A stretch of 64,000 nucleotides of DNA from Chitinophaga qingshengii (GCF_014529935.1 NZ_JACVFC010000004.1:372001-436000), one strand, 5' to 3'; numbered from the stretch's first letter, positions 18,440-27,868 are shown. Program-made: numbers and translations. The notes: generated from the sequence alone by a model not told the origin.

Positions 18440-18557
18440 TTTGAGATTTATTGATTTAGATATTTAGTTATTGATTTAGCCATTTGGATATCGTTCCAAA
18501 TGGCTAAATTTTTTGGTGCATAACACAATCAAATATCTAAATATCAAAATCCCAAAA
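18440..18557. repeat. AT-rich long palindrome between convergent genes
   Basis: Partly complementary arms of about 50 bp (words GATTTAGATATTTAG and CTAAATATC) flank a perfect inner hairpin, GCCATTTGG/CCAAATGGC. It shares words with the elements at 7755-7843 and 45134-45216. Confidence 0.7.
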
Positions 18558-18593
18558 TAAAAAAGGGTTTCCGCTACAGCTGCAGAAACCCTT
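18557..18593 (-). terminator. Terminator for the DUF2807 gene
   Basis: AAGGGTTTC and GAAACCCTT form a 9-bp stem; on the minus strand a T tract follows. It lies 50 bp past the restored stop codon. Confidence 0.8.
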
Positions 18594-18642
18594 GCGTGTT
18601 GAACCGTGCATTACCACAGTCTAACAGTGCAGGTTATACGAA

Positions 18643-19391
18643 TCAGATCTTTTTTACTTTACCTGATCCCTTAATATCTGTTTGTACTTTGGCAGGATTA
18701 CCGGAATAGGTAACATCCCCGCTGCCGTAAATACCTACAGACAGCTGATTCCGTACGCTAACGGAATGGTCGCCGGAACCCCGGATGGTAATATCGGCCT
18801 GTTGGTATCCAGCTCCAGTGCGCTGATCTGGCCGCTGCCGTTAATGTCACTATTGAGGGAAACTGCCTTTCCTTTCATGTCGAGACTGCCGGAACCATTG
18901 ATCCTGGTATGCAATTCCTGTACGGTCAACGCCAGCCTGGCATCGGCACTCCCATCAATCTGGTAGGCGAATTTGTTGCTTTGTAAGGTATCCTTATTAT
19001 CAAGTGTGCCGGATCCCGCGAAATTAATGCGCTGATAATTGCGGCTGTGCACATATACCTGTATGGGTAAATGACGCCATAACTTAACATGGTTGCGTAC
19101 CCGGATAAACAGCGTATTATCAGCGGTGCTGGTTTCTATGGCGCTAATAACATTGTCCTCCGCTTTGATTTCCACGGCAGCTGTGCTGTCCTGGATAAGA
19201 TGTACTTCAAACGGACCGGCTATTTCCACTTCTGAAAAAGGAGAGGTGCTGCGGGTTTCCGCTACAACATGACCCGACCCGGCGATCTGGTCCCTGGCAC
19301 AGCTGCTCAGGATAAGGGAGAAAATCGCCAGCATCAGTAATAACCAGCTTACACTGAGACTGGTGTAGGTTATGATAGCTTGTTTCTTCAT
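18643..19391 (-). pseudogene. DUF2807 (GIN-domain) lipoprotein gene with a frameshift
   Basis: The frame starts with MKKQAIITYTSL, a hydrophobic signal and a lipobox (LILSSC), then the GIN domain with GPFEVHLIQD and repeated GSG turns. After LELDT (about 18800-18808) the frame runs into an unrelated tail and stops at 18735. A shift of one base restores QADITIRGSGDHSVSVRNQL and the typical GIN end IYGSGDVTYSGNPAKVQTDIKGSGKVKKI-type segment, ending at TGA 18643-18645. So one base appears to be missing. Members are secreted or surface proteins of unknown role. The start could also be 19400. Confidence 0.85.
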
Positions 19392-19461
19392 AAAAGTCAT
19401 TTTTAAAGGGGCCTATGCAAAAATGACGGCTGAAGAAACATTTACCCCTACGGGCCTGCCC

Positions 19462-19504
19462 AAAAAAAATAAGCCGGCCGTACAGACGTACGGAACCGGC
19501 TTTT
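19462..19504 (-). terminator. Terminator for the small regulatory-domain protein gene
   Basis: AAGCCGG-CCGTAC and GTACGG-AACCGGCTT pair with a 4-base loop and a small bulge, followed on the minus strand by eight T. It is 36 bp past the stop codon. Confidence 0.85.
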
Positions 19505-19539
19505 GATTAACCCCTATGAAAACCAACTATTGCTCTTGA

Positions 19540-19857
19540 TTAATTTGTCAGTTTAATTTCTCCCAAATCAGTGGCTCTTCCATCTTCTACTTTTACATCT
19601 GTAAGGGTAGCAGGTTTAAAAGGCGCTTTTGCACCTACAATAACGGTGTAAGTGCCTGATTTGGCGTTTTTAAAGCTAAAAGCACCGTCATTAACGGGTG
19701 ATTTTAACGTGTCTGTTCCAGTGATAGCCAGTGCTTCAGTAGCCGCGTCTGCAGGTGTTACTTTTCCTGCAATACTACCTCCATCAATTCCTTTGAAAGC
19801 AAAGCTTCCAAACGCTACTGCTGCCAACGCCAACATGGTTACTTTCAATTTTTTCAT
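19540..19857 (-). CDS. Small secreted carboxypeptidase-regulatory-like protein
   Basis: The 105-residue product has a signal peptide (MKKLKVTMLALAAVAFGSFAF) and a single beta-sandwich of the carboxypeptidase regulatory-like type: GSIAGKVTPADAA, then GAFSFKNAKSGTYTVIVGA and a C-terminal DLGEIKL strand. Such stand-alone domains are common in Bacteroidota and usually bind nothing known. It is monocistronic, with its own terminator. Confidence 0.8.
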   Translation of the reverse strand: MKKLKVTMLALAAVAFGSFAFKGIDGGSIAGKVTPADAATEALAITGTDTLKSPVNDGAFSFKNAKSGTYTVIVGAKAPFKPATLTDVKVEDGRATDLGEIKLTN

Positions 19858-20033
19858 GGCACACGATTTATACAGTTCAACAATAAAGATTACATGGTTA
19901 AAGTAAAGTTGTCAGCATTTATTTGCTATCGCTTTTTTGGATGTAAAGAACTGATGATAGTTTTGCAAACACGGTGCCATAAAATGGCGGAAAAATCTGC
20001 TTTAACAAATCTTTTGGAAGACATTAACAAAAC

Positions 20034-20065
20034 AAAAAAAGTCTACCGGTTTACCGGTAGACTTT
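20034..20065 (-). terminator. Terminator for the BI-1 gene
   Basis: AAAGTCTACCGG and CCGGTAGACTTT are perfect 12-bp arms around TTTA, with a T tract on the minus strand. It is 26 bp past the stop codon. Confidence 0.9.
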
Positions 20066-20090
20066 CTATATAAGATAAAAAACAGCTTGT

Positions 20091-20831
20091 TTATCTCCTG
20101 TTCAATTTGCTCAGCAAACGCAGGATTTCCAGGTACAGCCATACCAGGGTTACCAACAGGCCGAAAGAAGCGTACCATTCGAAATACTTCGGTGCGCGCA
20201 TGTTAACACCCTGCTCAATCATGTCGAAGTCCAGGATCAGGTTCAGCGCTGCAATAGCCACTACCACTACGGAGAAGCCTATACCCATCAGCCCACTGCT
20301 GTGGATCAGCGGCATATCGATATGGAATAAACGCAGTACCAGGGCAATCAGGTAAAAGATACCGATACCCAGAGTGGCGGTCATAACGATGGATTTGAAA
20401 CGTTCAGTCGCGCGGATCACACCAGTGCGGTACAATACCAGCATCGCGATAAAGGTACCAAAAGTGAGACCTACCGCCTGCAATACGATACCCTGCCATT
20501 GTGCGTTAAACATAGCAGAAATACCACCGAGGAAAAGACCTTCTGCCAGCGCATAGGCAGGGGCCAGGTAACCGGACCATTCTTTCTTAAAAATGATAAC
20601 CAGTGCCAGTATAAAACCACCAATGGCGCCGCCGATTACTAACGGGAACACATTAGCACTACCTTTTAAAAATTGACCGTAAGAGAAAACTGCTGCTGCC
20701 ATCAGCATGATCAGCAGGAAAGACATTTTGTTAACAGTACCACGGATGCTCATGGTAGCGCCATCAGAATGAGCAGCCTTGTCAAAAATACTTTCTTTGA
20801 GTACAGGGTTGTTCGATTGAAACAGTGCCAT
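20091..20831 (-). CDS. Bax inhibitor-1 / YccA-like membrane protein
   Basis: The 246-residue protein has a soluble N-terminus and seven hydrophobic segments characteristic of the Bax inhibitor-1 (YccA/TMBIM) family. The C-terminal part LDFDMIEQGVNMRAPKYFEWYASFGLLV includes the conserved Asp and the YFEWY segment of the bacterial branch. Homologues are calcium-leak channels or regulators of FtsH; which applies here is unknown. The ATG at 20831 is chosen because the upstream in-frame extension is hydrophobic and not family-like. Confidence 0.9.
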   Translation of the reverse strand: MALFQSNNPVLKESIFDKAAHSDGATMSIRGTVNKMSFLLIMLMAAAVFSYGQFLKGSANVFPLVIGGAIGGFILALVIIFKKEWSGYLAPAYALAEGLFLGGISAMFNAQWQGIVLQAVGLTFGTFIAMLVLYRTGVIRATERFKSIVMTATLGIGIFYLIALVLRLFHIDMPLIHSSGLMGIGFSVVVVAIAALNLILDFDMIEQGVNMRAPKYFEWYASFGLLVTLVWLYLEILRLLSKLNRR

Positions 20832-21012
20832 AAAATATAGTTTAAAAATTATTAACGGAATAAAAATACGATTTGATTTGAGAACCAACGCATCCCATCA
20901 CCGAATTTGTATTAAAATTAGCATTTATTTAGCCAATAACCTGTGGTTATCACCCATAACAAGAAGTAATGTAAACGGCGCTTTCTGGCGATAATAGTCT
21001 ACTGTATTTGTG

Positions 21013-21020
21013 TACTTTTG
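21013..21020 (+). promoter_or_regulatory. Putative -7 box for korA
   Basis: TACTTTTG matches TAnnTTTG, about 110 bp before the korA start. The -33 element is not clear. Confidence 0.4.
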
Positions 21021-21131
21021 TGGGAAATAAACATGATTTTGCGCAGGTTTGGTATATAACATCTGCCGATTGCCTAAATTTACACCTTTATACAGAATAC
21101 CTTATACTAAGATACCTTAAAAGAATAATAG

Positions 21132-22979
21132 ATGTCCAATACTTCGATTCAACAACTGGATGATGTAGTGATAAAATTTGCGGGCGATAGTGGAGACGGG
21201 ATGCAGTTGACAGGTAGCCAGTTTTCCAATAATACCGCGCTGATCGGGAATGACCTGAGCACATTTCCGGACTTCCCCGCCGAAATACGGGCCCCACAGG
21301 GTACCCTGCCGGGCGTGAGCGGTTTCCAGCTTCACTTTTCCTCTAACCGTATATTTACACCAGGCGACGCCTGCGACGTACTGGTGGCCATGAATGCCGC
21401 TGCCCTGAAAGCTAACCTGAAAGGCCTCAAAAAAGGCGGTATCATCATCGCCAATACCGACGGCTTCGATGCCAAAAACCTCCGGCTGGCCAACTACCCG
21501 GAAGGGGTAAACCCACTGGAAGACGGTTCCCTGGTGAACTACCAGCTCCATACCATGGACGTCACCAAAATGACCCGCGAAGCGCTGAAAGAGACTACCC
21601 TGGGTATGAAAGAGAAAGACCGCGCCAAAAACATGTTCGTGCTGGGCTTCCTCTACTGGCTGTATGACCGTAATATGGACAACACGGAAACTTTCCTGCA
21701 GGAAAAATTCGGCAAAAAACCGGAAATCCTGGAAAGTAACCTCAAAGTGCTGCGCGCCGGCTACCACTTCGCCGACACGGTGGAAGCCTTTACTACCCGT
21801 TACCGGGTGGAGAAAGCCCGTATGGAACCGGGTACCTACCGTAGCATCACCGGTAACACCGCCCTGGCCTACGGCCTGGTGGCTGCCTCCCAAAAAGCAA
21901 ATCTGCCGATATTCCTGGGTACCTATCCCATTACACCGGCCTCTGATATCCTGCATGAACTGAGCCGCTTCAAAAACTTCGGTATCCGCACCTTCCAGGC
22001 GGAAGACGAGATCGCCGGCATCACGTCTGCTATCGGCGCCTCTTATGGCGGCCATATGGGCATTACCACCACCTCCGGTCCGGGTATGGCCCTGAAAGGT
22101 GAAGCGATGGGCCTGGCCGTTATGCTCGAAATTCCCCTGCTGATCGTGGATATTCAACGCGGCGGTCCGTCTACGGGCTTACCTACCAAAACAGAACAAT
22201 CTGACCTCCTGCAGGCTTATTATGGCCGCAACGGGGAATGCCCGATGCCGATCATTTCTACCTCCACGCCGGCTGATTGTTTCTCCGCTGCTTTTGAAGC
22301 TTTCCGCATTTCGGTGCAACATATGACACCGGTGATTCTCCTGAGTGACGGCTACATCGCCAACGGCGCTGAGCCCTGGCGTTTCCCGAAAACAGCCGAC
22401 CTCCCCGCTATCGAGGTGAAATTCAAAAAACAACTCGAAGAAGGAGAAGATACCTTCCTGCCTTACCACCGCGATGAAAACCTGGTCCGCCCCTGGGCTG
22501 TTCCCGGCACACCCGGACTGGAACACCGCATCGGTGGCCTGGAAAAACAAAATATTACCGGTAATGTGAGCTACGATCCGGAAAACCACGAACTGATGGT
22601 GAAAATCCGCCAGGAAAAGGTAGACAAGATAGCTGATCATATTCCGCTGCAACAAATAGAAGTAGGCCCGGAAAAAGGAAAGGTACTGGTGCTGGGCTGG
22701 GGCTCCACCTTCGGCGTAATTAAAAGCACCGTGCTGGAACTGCTGGCGGAAGGCCATCAGGTGGCACATGCCCATATCCGCCACATGCGCCCGTTCCCTA
22801 AAAACCTGGGTGAAATCCTCCACAGCTACGATAAAGTACTGATCCCGGAAATCAATAATGGTCAACTGATCAAGATCATCCGCGATCAATTCCTGATCGA
22901 TGCACAGGGGTACCATAAAATCATGGGCGTTCCCATCACCAAAGGAGAACTCCTTACCCGCATTAAGGAAATGTTATAA
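21132..22979 (+). CDS. korA: 2-oxoacid:ferredoxin oxidoreductase, fused gamma-alpha subunit (KorA-like)
   Basis: The 615-residue protein joins an N-terminal gamma domain (about 10-190, DVVIKFAGDSGDGMQLTG) and an alpha domain from about 215 (TGNTALAYGLVAASQKANL, YPITPASDILHEL, TTTSGPGMALKGEAMGLAV, IVDIQRGGPSTGLPTKTEQ). This form oxidises 2-oxoglutarate or a related 2-oxoacid to the acyl-CoA with reduction of ferredoxin. It needs a thiamine-diphosphate beta subunit (KorB), which usually lies directly downstream. Here a strong hairpin and then an unrelated gene follow, so korB must be elsewhere. Substrate specificity is inferred. Confidence 0.88.
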   Translation: MSNTSIQQLDDVVIKFAGDSGDGMQLTGSQFSNNTALIGNDLSTFPDFPAEIRAPQGTLPGVSGFQLHFSSNRIFTPGDACDVLVAMNAAALKANLKGLKKGGIIIANTDGFDAKNLRLANYPEGVNPLEDGSLVNYQLHTMDVTKMTREALKETTLGMKEKDRAKNMFVLGFLYWLYDRNMDNTETFLQEKFGKKPEILESNLKVLRAGYHFADTVEAFTTRYRVEKARMEPGTYRSITGNTALAYGLVAASQKANLPIFLGTYPITPASDILHELSRFKNFGIRTFQAEDEIAGITSAIGASYGGHMGITTTSGPGMALKGEAMGLAVMLEIPLLIVDIQRGGPSTGLPTKTEQSDLLQAYYGRNGECPMPIISTSTPADCFSAAFEAFRISVQHMTPVILLSDGYIANGAEPWRFPKTADLPAIEVKFKKQLEEGEDTFLPYHRDENLVRPWAVPGTPGLEHRIGGLEKQNITGNVSYDPENHELMVKIRQEKVDKIADHIPLQQIEVGPEKGKVLVLGWGSTFGVIKSTVLELLAEGHQVAHAHIRHMRPFPKNLGEILHSYDKVLIPEINNGQLIKIIRDQFLIDAQGYHKIMGVPITKGELLTRIKEML

Positions 22980-23004
22980 GTTAAGATTCGTTTATACATG
23001 CATA

Positions 23005-23047
23005 GGCCAGGGGCGCAGCGAAGCTAGTCTTCACTGCGCCCCTGGCC
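23005..23047 (+). terminator. Strong hairpin after korA
   Basis: GGCCAGGGGCGCAG and CTGCGCCCCTGGCC are perfect 14-bp arms with a 15-base loop, 25 bp past the korA stop. No T tract follows, so it may be a processing or stability hairpin instead of a standard terminator. Confidence 0.6.
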
Positions 23048-23163
23048 GTTGTATCGTAGGGAATACACCAAACTTCCGGGATTTTTCGTACTTTCAATAA
23101 GGGGACTATTACAGCTACCTCCCCCTTGGTGTTATTTTTTTTCTGGTTTAAGTTTCCTGATTT

Positions 23164-23754
23164 ATGAAATACCTTTTTCGTGTATTGTTATGCGTTGCAA
23201 CGGTAGCTGTATTCTACCTCCCGGTACGGGCACAGAAGACGACTTTTGAAGTCCGGATTGCCAATCATGCAGTGGGAACTATCGAAGCACAACGTAAAGT
23301 AAGTGGCGCTGCTAAAAGCATCACCATTAAAACCCGCATCCAGACACTGCTGGCAAAGGTCAACAGCGATATCCTGAATGAGTACGATAACAACGTGCTT
23401 ACCCTCGCTAAATCTACCCGCGTGGCGGGAAAAAACGGGGAAGATAAGGAAACGACTACGCGTCGTAACGGAAACGACTATACGATAGTGTTGAACGGCG
23501 CCCGATCCGTGATCGATAACACAGAGATTGCTCATTGTGTGGCCGATCTTTATTTTTCAGAACCCAAACAGGTATCCCGCATTTTCTCGGAAGCCCTGGG
23601 TAAATTCCTGCCCCTGCACCCGCTGGGAAGCGGCCAGTATGAACTGGTACTGCCGGAAGGCAAAAAAAACATCTACAAGTATACGAACGGGGAATTGACG
23701 GAAGTAGAGGTTAACCACACATTCGGGAAAGCCCTGTTTATTAAAACGATCTAA
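23164..23754 (+). CDS. Secreted DUF6134-like protein
   Basis: The 196-residue protein has a signal peptide (about 1-23, ending VRAQ) and a beta-rich body with RIANHAVGTIEAQRK, DYTIVLNG and a C-terminal HTFGKALFIK. The pattern matches the DUF6134 family of Bacteroidota, of unknown function. It is monocistronic and ends at a long palindrome shared with the convergent gene. Confidence 0.7.
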   Translation: MKYLFRVLLCVATVAVFYLPVRAQKTTFEVRIANHAVGTIEAQRKVSGAAKSITIKTRIQTLLAKVNSDILNEYDNNVLTLAKSTRVAGKNGEDKETTTRRNGNDYTIVLNGARSVIDNTEIAHCVADLYFSEPKQVSRIFSEALGKFLPLHPLGSGQYELVLPEGKKNIYKYTNGELTEVEVNHTFGKALFIKTI

Positions 23755-23756
23755 CT

Positions 23757-23860
23757 ATTTTCAGATTTTTTGATTTACGATTTTTTGATTTCGGGGAAGG
23801 AATAACATTTTTTCTCCTACCCGAAATCAAAAAATCGTAAATCAAAAAATCGAAAATCAG
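23757..23860. repeat. Near-perfect stop-to-stop palindrome
   Basis: Arms of about 38 bp, GATTTTTTGATTTACGATTT and continuing to TTTGATTTCGGG, then the complement starting CCCGAAATCAAAAAATCG, flank a 24-base loop. It begins 3 bp after one stop codon and runs through the stop codon of the convergent gene. The arm sequence recurs at 28594-28689. Confidence 0.9.
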
Positions 23861-25050
23861 GATATCGTCTGCTCTATTATCTGCCCGGTAGTCTTGTCTT
23901 TCAGGATCAGTTTTTTAGCGCCGAAGTGCGTCATTTCTTCTTTCACCAGATAGTACTGATCATTGTAATCCTGCAGGGTTTTGGCTTTGGTAACCCCTTC
24001 CTGGCCACGCCATATTTCCAGTTCTACAGGTTCCCATTTTTTGGAGGCGGCGCTTTTATAGGCGGCATCAAGAATAGCATTCACCACATAACCGTCATAG
24101 AAGGATTCACGGGGCGCTTTACCGGCTTCCATAGCGTTGAACATGTCGGTAAACATATGGTTGTAACCTAGTTCATTCAGCTCGTCACCTACGGGAAACA
24201 GCCAGCCGGTATTGCTTTCAGCTTTTTCGGCGACATAATCGGCGCCCTTGCCGGTGGTAAACATGTCGAAACCCGTACGCAGGAAGCTGTTGAGCCAGAT
24301 AGTACCTTCTGTGCCCATTACTTCATCGCGGAGATCTAACCCGCCACGGAAAGTCCAGCTTACTTCAAACTGGCCAATGGCGCCGTTCTCATACTTGACC
24401 AGGCCAATGGCATGGTCTTCTGCATCAATCGGTTTTACCTGCGTATCTGCCCAGCACATCACTTCTACCGGCTTAATATCCTTGCCGATAAAACTACGGC
24501 CTATTTCTACGCAATGACAGCCGAGGTCCAGCATACAGCCGCCGCCAGCCTGCTCTTTGTCCCAGAACCATTCGCTATGCGGACCAGGATGCGTTTCGCG
24601 TGACTTGGCCCACAGGATACGGCCCAATGCGCCATCCTGTACACTTTGTAAGGCTTTCAGGAACTTAGGGGTATACACCAGGTCTTCCAGGTAACCGTGG
24701 AAGATACCTGCCTTTTCTACCGCTTCCAGCATACGTTTGGCCTCCTGCGCATTACGGCCCAGGGGCTTGGTGCAGATGACCGCTTTTTTATGTTTACAGC
24801 ACAGGTTCACCGCTGTTTCATGCAGGTTGTTGGGCAGGGAAACGCAGACTACCCCGACCTCCGGACGGGCAATGGCTTCTTCCATATCCAGCGTCCAGTG
24901 AGCCACCTGGTAATCGTCTGCGAATTTCTTCGCACTCTCTTCCCGGCGGGAATAAATACTTACGATCTTATCCCTGCTACGTTGTCCTTGCAGGGAATCG
25001 GCATAAAAGCGCCCGATAAAGCCCGAGCCAAGCATTGCAATGTTTGCCAT
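23857..25050 (-). CDS. Gfo/Idh/MocA family oxidoreductase
   Basis: The 397-residue protein has an N-terminal Rossmann fold (IAMLGSGFIGRFYADSL, residues 4-20) and the C-terminal alpha/beta domain of NAD(P)-dependent sugar or inositol dehydrogenases. The usual EKP motif reads VICTKPLG, with Thr in place of Glu, and the active-site region reads DLGCHCVEIGRSF. It lies 90 bp downstream of an MFS permease gene on the same strand, which suggests that both handle one imported sugar or nucleoside-like compound. A hairpin between them may partly uncouple expression. Substrate unknown. Confidence 0.88.
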   Translation of the reverse strand: MANIAMLGSGFIGRFYADSLQGQRSRDKIVSIYSRREESAKKFADDYQVAHWTLDMEEAIARPEVGVVCVSLPNNLHETAVNLCCKHKKAVICTKPLGRNAQEAKRMLEAVEKAGIFHGYLEDLVYTPKFLKALQSVQDGALGRILWAKSRETHPGPHSEWFWDKEQAGGGCMLDLGCHCVEIGRSFIGKDIKPVEVMCWADTQVKPIDAEDHAIGLVKYENGAIGQFEVSWTFRGGLDLRDEVMGTEGTIWLNSFLRTGFDMFTTGKGADYVAEKAESNTGWLFPVGDELNELGYNHMFTDMFNAMEAGKAPRESFYDGYVVNAILDAAYKSAASKKWEPVELEIWRGQEGVTKAKTLQDYNDQYYLVKEEMTHFGAKKLILKDKTTGQIIEQTIS

Positions 25051-25077
25051 ACAGTACGGTTTTCGTTTATTGAAATG

Positions 25078-25113
25078 AAAAAATGCAGCGAAGCCATGCC
25101 CCGCTGCATTTTA
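25078..25113 (-). terminator. Hairpin between permease and dehydrogenase genes
   Basis: AAAATGCAGCG and CGCTGCATTTT form an 11-bp stem with a 10-base loop and A/T runs on both sides. It could terminate part of the transcripts from the permease gene before the dehydrogenase gene. Confidence 0.65.
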
Positions 25114-25139
25114 AAAGCGTATAAATAGAGACAGAAAAA

Positions 25140-26348
25140 TCAGGCGGTTTTTTCTGTTGCTTTGTCGGTGAACAGCAGCATGAACAATACGAGTACCACT
25201 GCGGCAATACCGGCGGGAATCAGCCAGATACCATGCCAGTCGTGGCCTCCACTTGTTTTATAAGACTCTACGATAGGACCGGAGATCAGGAAGCCGATCA
25301 GCATACCCACACCATAGGTGGCCAGCGTAACGAAGCCCTGTGCGGAACTTTTAAATTCTTCACCTGCCAGTTTATCGGTATAAATCTGACCGGTAACGAA
25401 GAAGAAGTCATAACAGATACCATGCAGTACGATACCGGCAATCAGCATCCAGTAATTGGAATCTACATTGCCGTAAGCGAACAGTACATAACGCAGTACC
25501 CATGCCAGCATCCCCAGCGCGAGCATCTTCTTAACACCCAGGCGAACAAAGAACAGTGGCATTACCAGCATAAAGAACAACTCGGATACCTGTCCGAATG
25601 ATTGTTTACCGGCAGCAGCATTCATCCCAATCTCATTCAGGAACGGATTGGTGAAGTTGTAATAAAACGCCAGCGGAATACAGATGGCGATGGAAGCCAG
25701 GAAAAACAGCAGGTAGGAGCGGTTTTTCAGCATCCGGATAGCATCCAGCCCGAGGATTTCCTTGACGGAAATCTCTGTGCCTTTTTTCAACGGCGGTGTT
25801 TTAGGCAGCGTAAAGCTGAACAGGCCCAACAACAGGGACGCGCCGGCAGCCATCTTGAAAGTGAGGCCCAGCGTATTGTTTTTCTCCCAGTTGAGCCAGC
25901 CGATCAGTAAACCGGCAATGATCCAGCCAATGGTACCAAATACCCGGATGGTGGAGAACTCTTTACTGGGATCACTCATCTGCCGGAAGGAGATGGAGTT
26001 TACCAGTGCCAGTGTTGGCATATACAGGACCATGTATACCAGCAATACAGGATAAAAGCTGTCGAAGCTGGTCATACCGGAGCAGGTCCATAACAGCGCT
26101 GCCCCAATCAGGTGAATAGCACCCAGGATTACCTGGGCGGAAATAAAACGGTCTGCAATAATCCCCACAATGAAAGGCGCGATAACCGCTCCGATGGATT
26201 GGGTGAGGAACGCAACGCTCACCTGGTTGGCGTTGGTGTCCTGCAGATTTTTTAATACGAACGTACCTAGTGTCACAAACCATGCTCCCCAAATAAAGAA
26301 CTCGAGGAACATCATGAACGACAATTGTACTCTTACGGCTGATTTCAT
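25140..26348 (-). CDS. MFS transporter, nucleoside permease (NHS/NupG-like)
   Basis: The 402-residue protein has 12 predicted membrane segments and the features of the nucleoside:proton symporter family: QLSFMMFLEFFIWGAWFVTLG at the N-terminus and GTIGWIIAGLLIG near 144. In Bacteroidota such permeases often sit with Gfo/Idh/MocA dehydrogenases, as here. Transport of a sugar-like or nucleoside-like compound is inferred, not shown. The C-terminus is short and polar. Confidence 0.85.
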   Translation of the reverse strand: MKSAVRVQLSFMMFLEFFIWGAWFVTLGTFVLKNLQDTNANQVSVAFLTQSIGAVIAPFIVGIIADRFISAQVILGAIHLIGAALLWTCSGMTSFDSFYPVLLVYMVLYMPTLALVNSISFRQMSDPSKEFSTIRVFGTIGWIIAGLLIGWLNWEKNNTLGLTFKMAAGASLLLGLFSFTLPKTPPLKKGTEISVKEILGLDAIRMLKNRSYLLFFLASIAICIPLAFYYNFTNPFLNEIGMNAAAGKQSFGQVSELFFMLVMPLFFVRLGVKKMLALGMLAWVLRYVLFAYGNVDSNYWMLIAGIVLHGICYDFFFVTGQIYTDKLAGEEFKSSAQGFVTLATYGVGMLIGFLISGPIVESYKTSGGHDWHGIWLIPAGIAAVVLVLFMLLFTDKATEKTA

Positions 26349-26462
26349 AACGTTTTTTTAGCTTTTTAAATGCATCTGAATGAACTGCTTAAGATAGCAA
26401 ATTATTATAAATCGTATCGAAATTTATGATGGAAGAAAAAAACAACGCGGGTTTCCTGAAAC

Positions 26463-27182
26463 TCAGGACCGTAGCTTCCTGCCATGCATGACGGCAATCG
26501 GGGAACCGTTGGCCAGCAGGGCAGATAAGGGAGCTTGTTCGAGTACAGGCCCGAAAGCCGGGCCATACAACCGGGAGGCATGGCAACGGTAGTCATATTC
26601 GATCACCGGATGGAGGTCCCAACGGGGATGGGCCACTTCATATTCACCGGTGGTCTGGTGGTTCAGCCGGGTATAGCCCCAATAATGTTCGGTGATAAAA
26701 GCGGCTTCACTATCTTCTTCCAGGGGGAGGGTGGTAGCGGAGGCCGTTGCTGCCATATAATTCGGCTGGCCGGCAACGTCCCATTCGTAGCGAACGTTGA
26801 GGGTGTTGTTATCTGGCTGATCCCACTGGTGGCGCATCCGGTGGGTAGCGTAGTTTTCTTTATAGAGGGTATTGGCTACCAGCGTGATGAGTGGTTTAGG
26901 CACCAGCTCCCGGATGAATACCACGCCGCGTTTCCACTGGCCCTGGTCTTTATAGCGCACATAAAAACGGAGGTTGACCTCTTCAAAGGTACGGTGACCG
27001 GGAAAGCCGATACCTTTTACTTTGGTATCCTGGAAGAGGAAGCCTACCAGGCTTACATAGTGGATGTTGTTCCAGGTATCCGGTTCGGTATGGGCCGGGA
27101 GGTAAGGCCGGAGCGTGTGGGCATCTGCGGCGAAGTTGAGCATGAGCAGGTTTCGCCAGCTGGCAGTCAGGAATGGGCGCAT
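26463..27182 (-). CDS. YqjF-like DUF2071 protein
   Basis: The 239-residue protein matches the DUF2071/YqjF family: MRPFLTASWRNLLMLNFAADAHTL at the start, then VSLVGFLFQDTKVKG and EEVNLRFYVRYKDQG, with YGPAFGPVL near the end. The fold is acetoacetate decarboxylase-like, but activity is unknown. It lies 38 bp downstream of nth on the same strand and is probably co-transcribed. Confidence 0.85.
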   Translation of the reverse strand: MRPFLTASWRNLLMLNFAADAHTLRPYLPAHTEPDTWNNIHYVSLVGFLFQDTKVKGIGFPGHRTFEEVNLRFYVRYKDQGQWKRGVVFIRELVPKPLITLVANTLYKENYATHRMRHQWDQPDNNTLNVRYEWDVAGQPNYMAATASATTLPLEEDSEAAFITEHYWGYTRLNHQTTGEYEVAHPRWDLHPVIEYDYRCHASRLYGPAFGPVLEQAPLSALLANGSPIAVMHGRKLRS

Positions 27183-27220
27183 ACGGATGATTTAGGAGAC
27201 CGAATATACACCAACCGGAG

Positions 27221-27868
27221 TTATTGCGCCTTGGTGATCTGTTGATAATATTTACAGGCCGGACGCAGGCCGCATTCACCACATTTGGGATTCCGGGCCA
27301 CGCAGATGTAACGGCCATGTAGAATCAGCCAGTGGTGGGCAACATGCACTTTTTCCTTTGGTATATATTTCAGCAGCTGCAATTCTGTTTGCAGGGGCGT
27401 TTTGGCATTGGTGGTAAGGCCAATACGGGCGGAAACCCTGAATACGTGGGTATCTACCGCCATATTGGGCTGCTGGTGCACCACAGAAGTGATCACATTG
27501 GCGGTTTTACGGCCTACGCCGGGCAGTTTTACCAGTTCAGCTACGGTGTCCGGTATTTCGCCGTTGAAGTCCTCCATGACCATCTGCGCCATCCCGATGA
27601 GGTGTTTCGTTTTGTTGTTAGGATAACTGATACTACGGATCAGGGGAAACAACTCATCAAAGGTTGCGTGACTAAGCGCTTCCACATCCGGATAACGTTC
27701 GAAAATGGCGGGCGTGGTCATATTCACCCGTTTGTCGGTACATTGGGCGGACAGGATAACGGCTACCAGCAGTTGATATGGATTATCATAAATCAGCTCG
27801 GTTTCGGCATTAGGCGTGTGTTGCTCAAAATAGCTGATAACGAATGCGAAGCGCTCTTTTTTGGTCAT
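27221..27868 (-). CDS. nth: Endonuclease III (DNA glycosylase/AP lyase)
   Basis: The 215-residue protein removes oxidised pyrimidines from DNA and nicks the resulting site. The helix-hairpin-helix LPGVGRKTANVITS (115-128) contains the catalytic Lys121, and the catalytic Asp is in MAVDTHVFRVS (Asp139). The C-terminal iron-sulfur loop has four cysteines spaced C-X6-C-X2-C-X5-C (Cys189, 196, 199, 205). Length and motifs are complete. It precedes the DUF2071 gene on the same strand. Confidence 0.96.
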   Translation of the reverse strand: MTKKERFAFVISYFEQHTPNAETELIYDNPYQLLVAVILSAQCTDKRVNMTTPAIFERYPDVEALSHATFDELFPLIRSISYPNNKTKHLIGMAQMVMEDFNGEIPDTVAELVKLPGVGRKTANVITSVVHQQPNMAVDTHVFRVSARIGLTTNAKTPLQTELQLLKYIPKEKVHVAHHWLILHGRYICVARNPKCGECGLRPACKYYQQITKAQ

